Positions 7,986-16,326 of a DNA stretch of 64,000 nt are shown here, piece by piece. The stretch comes from Kaistella pullorum (GTDB lineage Bacteria > Bacteroidota > Bacteroidia > Flavobacteriales > Weeksellaceae): positions 573,851 to 637,850 of the forward strand of contig NZ_JACSPS010000002.1 of the NCBI RefSeq assembly GCF_014837035.1. The letters run 5' to 3'. How positions within the stretch are numbered: the stretch's first letter is position 1; every line of letters starts with the position of its first letter. The notes below the pieces were generated by a model. The model had not been told where the DNA came from. It saw only the letters and a program-made list of their open reading frames with translations, and ran no database searches. A program made the position numbers and the translations under genes.

Positions 7986-9059
7986 TTAAGCATCCTGCAA
8001 AACTTCTTTACCTACTTTCATTCTCCAGCCAAACGGATCTTCAGATTTATTGTTCTGAATATTCACAAGGTCCTGCTGCAGTGAAAGCGCGAAGCTTTCT
8101 TCAAGTGGAAGTGTAGGAAGTTCAAGTTTTTCACCTTTGTAACCCAGCGCACGGAAAACACTCGTAACTACGGCAGTTCCAACGCCCCAAACTTCTTTCA
8201 GGCTACCATCTTTCTGCGCCTCGATCACTTTTTTCACAGATACAGGCTCAATTCTCACCTCAATACCCCGTCTTTTCGCCAAATGGATAAAACTGTCACG
8301 CGTAACGCCATCAAGAATTTTTTCCGATGTAGGAGGAGTATAAATGGTATCATTGATTCGTACGAAGACATTCATCGTTCCACTTTCTTCGAAATATTCG
8401 TGTGTGGAATCGTCTGTCCAGATCACCTGCTCATAGCCCTGTTGATTTGCCAACTGAGTCGGATAGAAAGATGCTGCATAATTCCCAGCTGCTTTTGCAG
8501 AACCTACACCGCCGCTTGCCGCACGTGAGTAAAAATCTGAAATGAGTACAGAAACCGGTTCAGTATAGTAACTTTTTGCCGGTGTCGCAACAATCGCGAA
8601 CATGTATTTATTTGAAATTCTTGCTTTCAATACCTCTTCCGTTGCAAAAATAAGCGGGCGGATATATAAAGAAGTCCCTACTCCCTGCGGAATCCACTCC
8701 CGATCCATATCTACAAGTGCTTTCAGGCCGCCAAGAAACATTTCTTCGGTAACTTCCGGCATCGCCAATCTAGATGCAGATTTATTTATTCTTTCAAAAT
8801 TCTTTTCAGGTCTGAAAAGAAAAACTTCGCCTTCATCATCTTTATAAGCCTTCATTCCCTCGAAACATGCCTGACCATAGTTCAGCCCCATCATTGCTGG
8901 TGTAAAAGGCAGCGGACCATACGGAATAAGCTTCACATCACCCCATTTGCCATTCTCATACTCGCAGATGATCATATGATCCGTAAACGTATCGCCAAAA
9001 GAGAAATTTTGTGGATCAAAGGTTGCAATCCGGGGAGTTGCAGATTTTTGAATTATCAT
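7986..9059 (-). CDS. ilvE: Branched-chain amino acid aminotransferase
   Basis: This 357-residue class IV (fold type IV) aminotransferase performs the last step of leucine, isoleucine and valine synthesis and the first step of their breakdown. The PLP lysine lies in GVGSAKAAGNYAAS. Other family marks are LNYGQACFEGMKAY, FRPEKNFERINKSASRL and EESGTMNVFV. Its length fits the eukaryote-like type II family common in Bacteroidota. A TAAATTTG promoter box lies about 26 bases upstream of the ATG. It is divergent from mnmD and ends in its own terminator. Confidence 0.95.
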   Translation of the reverse strand: MIIQKSATPRIATFDPQNFSFGDTFTDHMIICEYENGKWGDVKLIPYGPLPFTPAMMGLNYGQACFEGMKAYKDDEGEVFLFRPEKNFERINKSASRLAMPEVTEEMFLGGLKALVDMDREWIPQGVGTSLYIRPLIFATEEVLKARISNKYMFAIVATPAKSYYTEPVSVLISDFYSRAASGGVGSAKAAGNYAASFYPTQLANQQGYEQVIWTDDSTHEYFEESGTMNVFVRINDTIYTPPTSEKILDGVTRDSFIHLAKRRGIEVRIEPVSVKKVIEAQKDGSLKEVWGVGTAVVTSVFRALGYKGEKLELPTLPLEESFALSLQQDLVNIQNNKSEDPFGWRMKVGKEVLQDA

Positions 9060-9084
9060 ATTAAAAAATTTTATTGATGTTCTA

Positions 9085-9092
9085 CAAATTTA
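9085..9092 (-). promoter_or_regulatory. -7 promoter box for ilvE
   Basis: TAAATTTG on the minus strand, 25 bases before the ilvE ATG, matches TAnnTTTG. Confidence 0.5.
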
Positions 9093-9123
9093 ACATAATT
9101 TTCTAAATATAAAAGTTTTAAAG

Positions 9124-9131
9124 TATTTTTG
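9124..9131 (+). promoter_or_regulatory. -7 promoter box for mnmD
   Basis: TATTTTTG matches TAnnTTTG and ends 12 bases before the ATG at 9144. It overlaps the alternative start at 9129, which makes that start unlikely. Confidence 0.55.
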
Positions 9132-9143
9132 AAAAAATTTAGC

Positions 9144-9833
9144 ATGGAACGGATTGTAACAACTACCAAAGATGGCAGTAAAACACTGCTAATAAAGGAT
9201 TTAAATGAAAACTACCATTCCGGTCACGGTGCGTTGCAGGAAGCGCGTCACGTCTTTATCAATAATGGATTAATATTGTTTGAAAATAACGAAATTCATA
9301 TTTTGGAACTCGGTTTTGGCACAGGACTTAACGTTTTGGTAACATTAAATGAATTTTTAAGAAATGACAAATGTCATGTTATTCATTATTATACATTAGA
9401 GAAATATCCCGTAATGCAAGCCGAAATTACAGAACTTGCATATGAGAGCCTTTTCGATGAGGAAAACATAGCAGACCTCAATGCTAAAATTCATGCATGC
9501 GAGTGGGAAAAAGAAGTGGAAATAGTCCCTAATTTTTATTTAACTAAATATAAATGCGATTTCTTTGAACTTGAAAACATCGCAATGCCAAGTATCGATC
9601 TTGTGTACTTCGATTGTTTTGGCGCCCGTGTACAACCGGATCTTTGGGAGCAGCCTCTCTTAGAAATGGTAGCTGATAAAATGGGAATGGGTGCACTTTT
9701 CACAACTTATTCTTCCAAAGGCAGCGTTCGGCGGATTCTTAAAGAACTCGGTTTTAAAGTAGAAAAACGTCCCGGACCACCGGGAAAACGTGAAATGATG
9801 ATCGCCTGGAAAGGAAGCCAACCTACATCCTAA
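9144..9833 (+). CDS. mnmD: tRNA U34 methyltransferase MnmD (stand-alone)
   Basis: The protein has 229 residues, beginning [15 protein letters not shown]. It is the single-domain form of the methyltransferase half of MnmC, which completes mnm5(s2)U34 in the wobble position of certain tRNAs. Family marks are [18 protein letters not shown] near the N-terminus, the SAM motif [29 protein letters not shown], and [17 protein letters not shown] with the PGPPGKREM tail. The oxidase domain of bifunctional MnmC is absent. The start at 9144 is preferred because a promoter box occupies 9124-9131. Confidence 0.9.
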   Translation: MERIVTTTKDGSKTLLIKDLNENYHSGHGALQEARHVFINNGLILFENNEIHILELGFGTGLNVLVTLNEFLRNDKCHVIHYYTLEKYPVMQAEITELAYESLFDEENIADLNAKIHACEWEKEVEIVPNFYLTKYKCDFFELENIAMPSIDLVYFDCFGARVQPDLWEQPLLEMVADKMGMGALFTTYSSKGSVRRILKELGFKVEKRPGPPGKREMMIAWKGSQPTS

Positions 9834-9840
9834 ATTTTAT

Positions 9841-9848
9841 TAACTTTG
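9841..9848 (+). promoter_or_regulatory. -7 promoter box for the NUDIX gene
   Basis: TAACTTTG matches TAnnTTTG and lies 22 bases before the ATG at 9871, directly after the mnmD stop. Confidence 0.5.
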
Positions 9849-9870
9849 GAATGTTCTGTAATTTAAACCA

Positions 9871-10287
9871 ATGACCGAAAAACTAAATGTCCGCGTATAT
9901 GGCGCCGCGGTAAAAGACGGAAAAGTGCTGGTACTACATGAAGAATATGTAGGCCAAAATCTTTTGAAACTGCCTGGTGGCGGACTGGAGCTCGGCGAAG
10001 GTGTTACCGATTGTCTCCGACGCGAATTTGAAGAAGAATTAAATGTAAAGATCAATATCGTAAGTCATCTTTATACGCAGGAACATTTCGTGGCCTCCCG
10101 TTTTCGCGAAAACGAGCAGCTACTTACCATTTATTACATCGTAGAAATCGCTGATGAAACTGAATTCTTGATCATGGATCCGTGCATCGAAAAAACAGAG
10201 TGGCTTCCAATCAATGCCGCCCAAAACCCATTCGTACTCCCGGTTGACAGGATCGCTTACGAAAAACTTTGTGAAAGATTCCTATAA
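9871..10287 (+). CDS. NUDIX hydrolase
   Basis: This 138-residue NUDIX protein would cleave a nucleoside diphosphate linked to another group. The Nudix box G-x5-E-x7-REFEEEL-x2-N is intact at about residues 37-59 (GGGLELGEGVTDCLRREF). The substrate cannot be told from sequence. It has its own promoter box after mnmD. Its TAA overlaps the TAG of the convergent nuclease gene in the six bases CTATAA (10282-10287). Confidence 0.9.
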   Translation: MTEKLNVRVYGAAVKDGKVLVLHEEYVGQNLLKLPGGGLELGEGVTDCLRREFEEELNVKINIVSHLYTQEHFVASRFRENEQLLTIYYIVEIADETEFLIMDPCIEKTEWLPINAAQNPFVLPVDRIAYEKLCERFL

Positions 10288-11073
10288 AATTTCATTCAGG
10301 ATTTTTGCCAGCCTTAATCCTCCATGCAACAACTGGCGCTCCATAGTTTGCGCAAATTTATAGTTGTAATCGTAGGAATAAGCGGCTCCGGCTACCGTAT
10401 TTGCATAGATCGTATCCGCCATTTTCTGGCTGTCATAGAACCAATCTTCAAGTGTTCCGCTTTGGATCTGCTCGATTTCTTTTTTAGATTTTACATTCAA
10501 CACAGTTGCATACTCCTCGTAACTGTATTTCTGGAAATCGATCAGTTTAGAATCCCACAGCGAATGTAGATTGGTATTATCTCCGAAGAATTTAATCTTA
10601 ATCGTATTTCCGCCCAAATCTTCGGCGCGACCCACATGTAGTGGCTGTGATGAATCTCCAACCATATGAATAAGAAAGCGCAACGCAATCTCGCGCTCAT
10701 TCTGCGGCGTATTTTTGTCTTTGATTTTCGTTGAAAGTGCTTTAATCTCCGTGTAAAGATTCGGACCTTTCTGTGCCTGAAGACTGTCAGAGAACATTTT
10801 AGCGTTTGGCTGCGAATTTACATTTACATAATGCCAAACCTCGGAATGTTTCCACGTTCCCGTGGTGTCAGCTTTTATAAAATCAGGCCAGTTTGCCCAA
10901 TAAGCCAATTTCTGGTCGCCAATGATTTTCTTTAAATTTTTCTTTGCTTTCCGTGTTAGATTCCGTTCGGCAATTTCGGCAACTATCCGGTGACCGGTAA
11001 TGCCATAAGAGTACATAAAACCTGAGATAATGAGCCCGCCGGCCAATATCAGTCTGTTGAAAAATCTGTTCAT
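10282..11073 (-). CDS. S1/P1-type nuclease
   Basis: This 263-residue exported protein of the S1/P1 nuclease/phospholipase C fold has a three-zinc site. It would degrade single-stranded nucleic acid outside the cytoplasm. The signal peptide is about residues 1-22. The zinc-ligand segments YGITGHRIV, WANWPDFI, LRFLIHMVGDSSQPLHVG and GNTIKIKFFGDNTNLHSLWD are present. Family members normally begin the mature chain with Trp (WG...GH); here the residue is Tyr. The main-chain atoms used for metal binding would still be available. It follows the DUF4294 gene by 10 bases, suggesting an operon. Confidence 0.88.
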   Translation of the reverse strand: MNRFFNRLILAGGLIISGFMYSYGITGHRIVAEIAERNLTRKAKKNLKKIIGDQKLAYWANWPDFIKADTTGTWKHSEVWHYVNVNSQPNAKMFSDSLQAQKGPNLYTEIKALSTKIKDKNTPQNEREIALRFLIHMVGDSSQPLHVGRAEDLGGNTIKIKFFGDNTNLHSLWDSKLIDFQKYSYEEYATVLNVKSKKEIEQIQSGTLEDWFYDSQKMADTIYANTVAGAAYSYDYNYKFAQTMERQLLHGGLRLAKILNEIL

Positions 11074-11083
11074 TAAAAAAATC

Positions 11084-11791
11084 TTATTTCTTTATTTTGA
11101 AATCACGGTGACCCGGGTATGGCTGCAGATATCCGGAATTCCAGTTGCTTTGAAGAAGCGATTCCAAAAACTCGTCGGTGCGGTTTCGGTACGGATCGTA
11201 AGGCTCTTTCAGTTCAATATCTGCAATATTTCCTTTAACATTCCACCAGAAAGCACTCCAGCCGCCACGCAGTTCCTTAATGATCTCAAAGACTGTCTTG
11301 CCGGTCGCACGGTACATCAGTTTAGCAAAAACTTTCCCTTCGGTGGTCGTCAGGTCGCGTAGCTGCTTTTCATACTGATCTGCCAGCAATTTCTGCTGCG
11401 AACTTACGTATTTTTTCTGTTCGGCGCGGCTAAGACCCTTTATTTCCTGTTGAATACCCTGATACTGGTCCAGTGCCGTAAGAAAAAGTGGATAAACACG
11501 ATTGAGTTTCTTGTTGAGAAAGTAATAATAGTTTTGATCGAGTTGGTTATTAAACCTAGGTTTATTCAGCAAAATGAGTTCGTCCATTACAACCACATTT
11601 TCACCGTCAATCTCGTATATTTTGGCTTTTTGAGCTTCGTCGTAGTAATATTTATTTCCCAGTTCGTCAGTCTTCAAAAGCTCGGGTGGGTATTGGCTAA
11701 TTGGTTTTGCAATAAGTACGGTGTCCTTTTGGGCACTCATGAAACTGAAGCAAAACACAGCGGATAGTACCACCAGTTTATTTAAATTCAT
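11084..11791 (-). CDS. DUF4294 family exported protein
   Basis: The protein has 235 residues with a signal peptide (MNLNKLVVLSAVFCFSFMSA) and matches what I know of DUF4294, a Bacteroidota family of unknown function. A central stretch, ALDQYQGIQQEIKGLSRAE to EKQLRDLTTTEGK, is predicted helical. Just after it come RATGKTVFEIIKELRGGW and AFWWN, which look like the conserved core. It is the first gene of a two-gene unit with the S1/P1 nuclease. The envelope location is inferred from the signal peptide. Confidence 0.8.
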   Translation of the reverse strand: MNLNKLVVLSAVFCFSFMSAQKDTVLIAKPISQYPPELLKTDELGNKYYYDEAQKAKIYEIDGENVVVMDELILLNKPRFNNQLDQNYYYFLNKKLNRVYPLFLTALDQYQGIQQEIKGLSRAEQKKYVSSQQKLLADQYEKQLRDLTTTEGKVFAKLMYRATGKTVFEIIKELRGGWSAFWWNVKGNIADIELKEPYDPYRNRTDEFLESLLQSNWNSGYLQPYPGHRDFKIKK

Positions 11792-11845
11792 TATTTTTAC
11801 GTCGTATAAAATCAGGCTTTTACATCAAATTTCATACCTAATATA

Positions 11846-12922
11846 ATGGCTGACGAAAATAGGTCTTTAAACTTTTTAAAAAAATATTTAAATACCGCAT
11901 CACCAACCGGTTACGAGCATGGTGGCCAAAAAATCTGGATGGATTATGTGGCTCCATTTGTGGACAAAGTGGAATTTGATCATTATGGAACATGTTACGG
12001 TATTATCAATCCTGAAGCCGAATTCAAGGTGGTCATCGAGGCGCACGCTGATGAAATCTCGTGGTACGTGAATTATATCACGGATGAAGGTTTGATATAT
12101 GTGATCAGGAATGGTGGCTCAGACCAAATGATCGCTCCGTCGAAGGTTGTTCAAATCCACGGCGAAAAAGGTGTTGTTAAGGGAGTTTTCGGCTGGCCGG
12201 CGATACATACGCGCGGCATAAGTTCAGATGAACCCGTCCCGAAACTCGAAAATATATTCATTGATTGCGGCGCCATCTCCAAGCAGGAAGTAGAAGATTT
12301 GGGAATATTTGTTGGCTGCATGATCACCTATCCTGACGAATTTTTCGAACTGAACGACCGATATTATGTGTGCCGCGCCCTGGACAACCGTATCGGCGGC
12401 TACATGATTGCCGAAGTTGCAAGAATGCTTAAAGAAAACCAAAAGCAGTTGCCGTATGGTCTCTACATTACCAATTCTGTGCAGGAAGAGGTAGGTCTTT
12501 ATGGCGCTGATATGATCGCTGACACGATAAAACCGAACATCGCCATTGTCACCGATGTGACACACGACACAGGCACGCCGATGATCGAGAAAAAGAAGGA
12601 AGGCGACCAAAAATGTGGTGCCGGACCTGTAATTTTCTTTGCGCCCAGCGTTCATCACACCATTCGCTCCCTCATCGTGGAGACAGCCAAAGAGAAAGAT
12701 ATACCGTTTCAGCGGGCGGCGGCAAGCCGTGCAACCGGAACAGATACAGATGCGTTTGCGCACTCAAACGGCGGTGTTCCTTCTGCACTGATCTCACTTC
12801 CGTTACGTTATATGCATACCACTGTGGAGATGGTTTCCAAGGAAGACGTACAACATGTCATCAATCTTATGTACGAAACTTTGCTGAAAATCGAGCCCGG
12901 AATGAATCTAAAATATCACTAA
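11846..12922 (+). CDS. M42 family metallopeptidase (glutamyl aminopeptidase/endoglucanase type)
   Basis: This 358-residue cytoplasmic di-zinc (or cobalt) aminopeptidase belongs to family M42, whose members form large tetrahedral particles that trim short peptides. Metal-ligand segments are VVIEAHADEISW (His67, Asp69), CRALDNRIGGYM, VQEEVGLYGA with the catalytic Glu, and VTDVTHDT. The C-terminal ligand lies near LPLRYMHTTVEMV. Length and motifs are normal. It is divergent from the DUF4294 gene, with rpe 37 bases downstream on the same strand. Confidence 0.92.
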   Translation: MADENRSLNFLKKYLNTASPTGYEHGGQKIWMDYVAPFVDKVEFDHYGTCYGIINPEAEFKVVIEAHADEISWYVNYITDEGLIYVIRNGGSDQMIAPSKVVQIHGEKGVVKGVFGWPAIHTRGISSDEPVPKLENIFIDCGAISKQEVEDLGIFVGCMITYPDEFFELNDRYYVCRALDNRIGGYMIAEVARMLKENQKQLPYGLYITNSVQEEVGLYGADMIADTIKPNIAIVTDVTHDTGTPMIEKKKEGDQKCGAGPVIFFAPSVHHTIRSLIVETAKEKDIPFQRAAASRATGTDTDAFAHSNGGVPSALISLPLRYMHTTVEMVSKEDVQHVINLMYETLLKIEPGMNLKYH

Positions 12923-12959
12923 AATTCCTTAAAACCGATTCCGTTTTAAATATAAATTC

Positions 12960-13610
12960 ATGAAAACCAAACTCATCGCTCCTTCCCTCCTGTCAGCCGA
13001 TTTCGGAAATCTGCAGCGAGACATAGAAATGCTCAACAACTCGCAAGCAGACTGGCTTCACATCGACGTAATGGACGGCCGTTTCGTACCCAATATTTCA
13101 TTTGGATTTCCTGTGATGAAAACCGTTCAGCAACACGCGCAGAAATTTGTGGACGTGCATTTGATGATTGTGGAGCCTGAAAAATATGCCGAGGAATTTA
13201 TCTCTGCGGGTGCAGATTTGGTTTCCGTTCATTACGAAGCGTGTACTCATCTTCACCGCACCATCGCGCTCATACAGGAAAAGGGAGCGAAAGCGGGTGT
13301 AGTGCTCAATCCTGCCACGCCGGTCCTGATGCTCGAAGATATCATCGCAGAAGTGGATTTGGTATTGCTGATGAGCGTGAATCCGGGTTTTGGCGGGCAG
13401 AAATTCATTGAAAATACTTACAAGAAAATTGCGGAGACTAAGGATTTGATTCTTTCCAATAATTCCACAGCACTGATTGAAGTAGATGGCGGCGTGAATC
13501 TGGATAATGCAGGCAGACTTTTCGAAGCCGGTGCCGACGTTTTGGTCGCCGGAAACGCAGTCTTCTCATCTGAAAGTCCTGAACGGACCATTGAACTTCT
13601 GAAAATTTAA
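12960..13610 (+). CDS. rpe: Ribulose-phosphate 3-epimerase
   Basis: This 216-residue TIM-barrel enzyme interconverts ribulose 5-phosphate and xylulose 5-phosphate in the pentose phosphate pathway. Signatures are IAPSLLSADFGN, the metal and active-site segment LHIDVMDGRFVPNISFG, VDVHLMIVEPEKY, VNPGFGGQKFI and the phosphate loop EVDGGVNLDNAG. Length is standard. It follows the M42 peptidase at 37 bases, possibly on the same transcript, and ends in a strong terminator. Confidence 0.96.
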   Translation: MKTKLIAPSLLSADFGNLQRDIEMLNNSQADWLHIDVMDGRFVPNISFGFPVMKTVQQHAQKFVDVHLMIVEPEKYAEEFISAGADLVSVHYEACTHLHRTIALIQEKGAKAGVVLNPATPVLMLEDIIAEVDLVLLMSVNPGFGGQKFIENTYKKIAETKDLILSNNSTALIEVDGGVNLDNAGRLFEAGADVLVAGNAVFSSESPERTIELLKI

Positions 13611-13630
13611 AACTTTAAGTCTGAAAACAG

Positions 13631-13656
13631 AAAAAGTCCCGTTGCCGGGACTTTTT
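13631..13656. terminator. Bidirectional terminator between rpe and ndk
   Basis: AAAAAGTCCCG and CGGGACTTTTT pair perfectly around a 4-base loop. The convergent genes rpe and ndk end on either side. Confidence 0.85.
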
Positions 13657-13681
13657 ATATTTAAATAATTCAGTTAAGTAA

Positions 13682-14101
13682 TTAGAAAATCTCTCTACCT
13701 GAAAAATGGAAATTAGCTTCGATCAATGCATTCTCATCAGAATCTGAACCGTGTACGGCATTCTCACCAACACTTCTTGCAAACATTTTTCTGATGGTTC
13801 CTTCCTCAGCTTCGGCCGGGTTCGTTGCTCCAATAAGTGTACGGAAATCTGCTACCGCGTTATCTTTTTCAAGAACCGCCGCAACGATAGGTCCGCTGCT
13901 CATGAACTCCACAAGTTCACCATAAAAAGGTCTTTCTGCATGAACTTCGTAGAATTTCTGCGCATCAGCAACCGTAAGCTGAGTAAGTTTTAAAGCTTTG
14001 ATCTTGAAACCTGCTTCCGAGATTTTCCCTAAAATAGCACCAATGTGACCATCTGCAACTGCATCTGGCTTGATCATAGTGAACGTAATTTTACCTGACA
14101 T
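13682..14101 (-). CDS. ndk: Nucleoside diphosphate kinase
   Basis: The enzyme has 139 residues from the ATG at 14101 ([15 protein letters not shown]). The longer frame to 14164 runs through the promoter box and is discarded. It transfers the gamma phosphate between nucleoside triphosphates and diphosphates through a phospho-histidine, visible in [12 protein letters not shown]. The motifs [29 protein letters not shown] and [18 protein letters not shown] are intact. A TACTTTTG promoter box lies 21 bases upstream. Confidence 0.96.
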   Translation of the reverse strand: MSGKITFTMIKPDAVADGHIGAILGKISEAGFKIKALKLTQLTVADAQKFYEVHAERPFYGELVEFMSSGPIVAAVLEKDNAVADFRTLIGATNPAEAEEGTIRKMFARSVGENAVHGSDSDENALIEANFHFSGREIF

Positions 14102-14122
14102 ATATCGTATTTTAATGTGGCG

Positions 14123-14130
14123 CAAAAGTA
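14123..14130 (-). promoter_or_regulatory. -7 promoter box for ndk
   Basis: TACTTTTG on the minus strand matches TAnnTTTG and lies 21 bases before the ndk ATG at 14101. Confidence 0.6.
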
Positions 14131-14142
14131 CAAAAAGTTTTA

Positions 14143-14150
14143 TATATTTG
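14143..14150 (+). promoter_or_regulatory. -7 promoter box facing a gene-free stretch
   Basis: TATATTTG on the plus strand matches TAnnTTTG and diverges from the ndk promoter. No plus-strand protein gene follows, but a plus-strand terminator lies at 14257-14280. The box would serve the candidate small RNA. Confidence 0.45.
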
Positions 14151-14156
14151 CACCGT

Positions 14157-14280
14157 AAATTCATTTTCTAGAGAGCTAAATTCATTTTGGCACAGAAGTT
14201 GTGAATAACACTTCGATTCTCATGTTTAATTTGAGTTTTCATGGTTATTAGTTTTTACCCAGCTTCGGCTGGGTTTTTTT
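14157..14280 (+). ncRNA. Candidate small RNA between ndk and rsgA
   Basis: The stretch has a plus-strand -7 box (14143-14150) and ends in a strong plus-strand terminator with a T7 tail. No protein gene on that strand accounts for either. Within it AAATTCATTTT occurs twice (near 14157 and 14179). A hairpin with arms GAAGT/ACTTC plus GT/AC, separated by a bulged T, lies at about 14195-14215. A 9-codon frame (ATG at 14222) is present and could be chance. It matches no RNA family that I recognise. Start and length are estimates from the promoter and terminator. Confidence 0.4.
14257..14280 (+). terminator. Plus-strand Rho-independent terminator without an upstream protein gene
   Basis: ACCCAGC and GCTGGGT pair perfectly around a TTCG tetraloop and are followed by T7. 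The T tract is on the plus strand. On the minus strand the stem is followed by TAAAAAC, so it is a poor terminator for rsgA, whose stop overlaps the T tract. Confidence 0.8.
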
Positions 14281-15208
14281 ATGGAAGCGAATTTTCTTCG
14301 GCTTCCTCCATCAGTTTCAGGTAGGTGTTGTAGCGGCTTTCTTCTATCCTTCCGCCCTCTTCAAGTGATTTGATCACCGCACATTTAGGCTCATTGATGT
14401 GCATACAGTTGTGATACTTGCAGCCTCTGCCAACGGAAAATATCTCAGGAAAGTAATGCTGGATTTCGGCTTTCTCTACATCAATCATCGCAAACTCCCG
14501 CACCCCTGGTGTATCGATCACGCTTCCGCCAAAATCCCAGAAATGCATTTGGGCAAATGTAGTGGTATGTTTGCCTTTAAGAACAGAGGTTGATATCTCG
14601 GATGTTTTAAGGTTTAAATCCGGCTGCAGAGCGTTTACCAACGTAGATTTCCCGCTGCCCGAATGACCGAAAAATACCGAAACTTTGTTTTTGATCAAAT
14701 CCTGAAGCTGGTCCAGGTTCAGTTTAGAATAAGAAGAAATTTCTAAAGTATCGTAGCCGATTTCTTTATAGAGCGACTCGACATAACGCACCAGTTCCGT
14801 TTCTTCGTCACTCAGCGTATCCATTTTATTGATAAGGATGAGCGGTTTGATATTGTACGCTTCACAACATGCCAGAAAACGGTCAAGGAAACCTAAGGAA
14901 GTTTCCGGAAATTTCAGCGTATAGATAAAGCATGCTATATCAATATTAGAGGCAATGATATGCGCTTCTTTCGAGAGATTTACAGATTTGCGGATCAGGT
15001 AGTTTTTTCGCGGCGTAATGTGCGTGATCCACGCGACATCATCCTGCTCCAAAGAAAATTCTACCATATCACCTACGGCCAGAGGATTCGTAAGCCTTGT
15101 TTTTATGAGCTTAAATTTGCCACGGATCCGCGCTTCATAAAACTGGCCCTTTTCCGAGTCTAAAACCTGGTACCAGCTGCCGGTAGATTTAGTGATAAGT
15201 CCTTTCAA
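14279..15208 (-). CDS. rsgA: Ribosome small subunit-dependent GTPase A
   Basis: This 309-residue circularly permuted GTPase acts in late 30S subunit maturation. An N-terminal OB-fold (about 1-70) precedes the GTPase. The order G4 (LINKMD), G1 (GHSGSGKSTLVNAL), G3 (DTPGVREF) shows the permutation. The C-terminal zinc site is CKYHNCMHINEPKC. The start codon is TTG at 15206-15208; no ATG lies close and the family begins here (KGLITKSTGSWY). A TAAATTTG box overlaps the stop of the upstream DAHP synthase gene, so rsgA can be transcribed alone or from the upstream genes. Confidence 0.93.
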   Translation of the reverse strand: MKGLITKSTGSWYQVLDSEKGQFYEARIRGKFKLIKTRLTNPLAVGDMVEFSLEQDDVAWITHITPRKNYLIRKSVNLSKEAHIIASNIDIACFIYTLKFPETSLGFLDRFLACCEAYNIKPLILINKMDTLSDEETELVRYVESLYKEIGYDTLEISSYSKLNLDQLQDLIKNKVSVFFGHSGSGKSTLVNALQPDLNLKTSEISTSVLKGKHTTTFAQMHFWDFGGSVIDTPGVREFAMIDVEKAEIQHYFPEIFSVGRGCKYHNCMHINEPKCAVIKSLEEGGRIEESRYNTYLKLMEEAEENSLP

Positions 15209-15221
15209 ACCGTTATTTTTT

Positions 15222-15229
15222 CAAATTTA
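15222..15229 (-). promoter_or_regulatory. -7 promoter box for rsgA
   Basis: TAAATTTG on the minus strand ends 13 bases before the TTG start of rsgA and overlaps the stop codon of the preceding gene. Confidence 0.45.
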
Positions 15230-16294
15230 AAGACTGTTTTGAACTTCAATTGATTCTTCATGTATCGCTTTGAAGACTTTCTCTATAAATTCTGATGACA
15301 TTCCCGTTTCGTCAGCTTTTTGCTGCGCGTATTCCGAAATGATTTTCCAGCGTTCAGGTTGGAAGATCGCAATGTTGTTGTCTTTTTTCAAGGTCCCAAT
15401 CTTTTCCGAAATTTTCATGCGGTGCGACAGCAACTCAATCAATTGGAAATCAAGGTCGGAAATCAGTGTTCTGTGCCTGTCCATTTCATCATCAAATGCT
15501 GAAATATCAGAGTTCCTGATCTGCAGATTTGAAATAATATCAGCCAAAACCTCAGGCGTAATCTGCTGCGACGCATCGCTCCAAGCCTCATCAGGGTTGC
15601 AGTGCGTTTCGATGATCATACCTTCATAACCAACATTGAACGCCTCCTGCGCTACGCCAGCCAGACCGGTTCGGTTTCCACAGATATGCGACGGATCTAC
15701 AAGCATCGGAATATTCGGGAATTCCTGCCGGAAATCCAGTGCAATCTGCCAGTTCGGAATATTCCGGTATTTCGTCTTTCGATAGGTTGAAAAACCGCGG
15801 TGAATGACACCGAGATTCTGCACATTCTGGCTCAAAAGCCTTTCCAGTGCGCCAATCCACAATGCTAAATCAGGGTTCACCGGATTTTTTACGAAAACTG
15901 GTTTTTGCGTTCCGTTCAATGCTTCTGCAATTTCCTGCACAGTGAAAGGATTTACTGTAGAACGGGCTCCAATCCACAAAATATCGACATCCGCCGCGAG
16001 TGCAGCCTCCACGTGATGCGCGTTCGCAACTTCAGTCGCGGTACGGAAACCGTATTCTTCCTTTACTTTTTTAAGCCAGTTGAGACCGATTACGCCAACG
16101 CCTTCAAAGCCGTTCGGCTTCGTGCGTGGTTTCCAGATTCCAGCGCGAAAAATCGGCACGTCAGCACCCGATTCTTTGATGCGTCTGGCCGTTTCCAGCA
16201 TTTGGCTTTCGCTCTCGGCGCTGCACGGGCCGGCTATGATGATGGGTTTGGCAAATTGGTGAACCCACTTGTTTTCAATATTTTTTAGATCCAT
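15227..16294 (-). CDS. Bifunctional 3-deoxy-7-phosphoheptulonate synthase / chorismate mutase type II
   Basis: This 355-residue fusion joins the first step of the shikimate pathway to the first step towards phenylalanine and tyrosine. Residues about 10-255 are the short DAHP synthase of the KDO8P-synthase-like class (IIAGPCSAES, FRAGIWKPRTKP, FVKNPVNPD, HRGFSTY, VDPSHICGNR). Residues about 262-350 are an AroQ chorismate mutase (DDEMDRHRTLISDLDFQLIELLSHRMKISEKIG). The mutase domain may also serve as the feedback-binding module, as in known fusions of this type. It lies 32 bases after the dnaX reading frame and 18 before rsgA. Confidence 0.93.
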   Translation of the reverse strand: MDLKNIENKWVHQFAKPIIIAGPCSAESESQMLETARRIKESGADVPIFRAGIWKPRTKPNGFEGVGVIGLNWLKKVKEEYGFRTATEVANAHHVEAALAADVDILWIGARSTVNPFTVQEIAEALNGTQKPVFVKNPVNPDLALWIGALERLLSQNVQNLGVIHRGFSTYRKTKYRNIPNWQIALDFRQEFPNIPMLVDPSHICGNRTGLAGVAQEAFNVGYEGMIIETHCNPDEAWSDASQQITPEVLADIISNLQIRNSDISAFDDEMDRHRTLISDLDFQLIELLSHRMKISEKIGTLKKDNNIAIFQPERWKIISEYAQQKADETGMSSEFIEKVFKAIHEESIEVQNSL

Positions 16295-16326
16295 TCTTTA
16301 TTCTTGATTTCTGACGTTTCCTGTAC

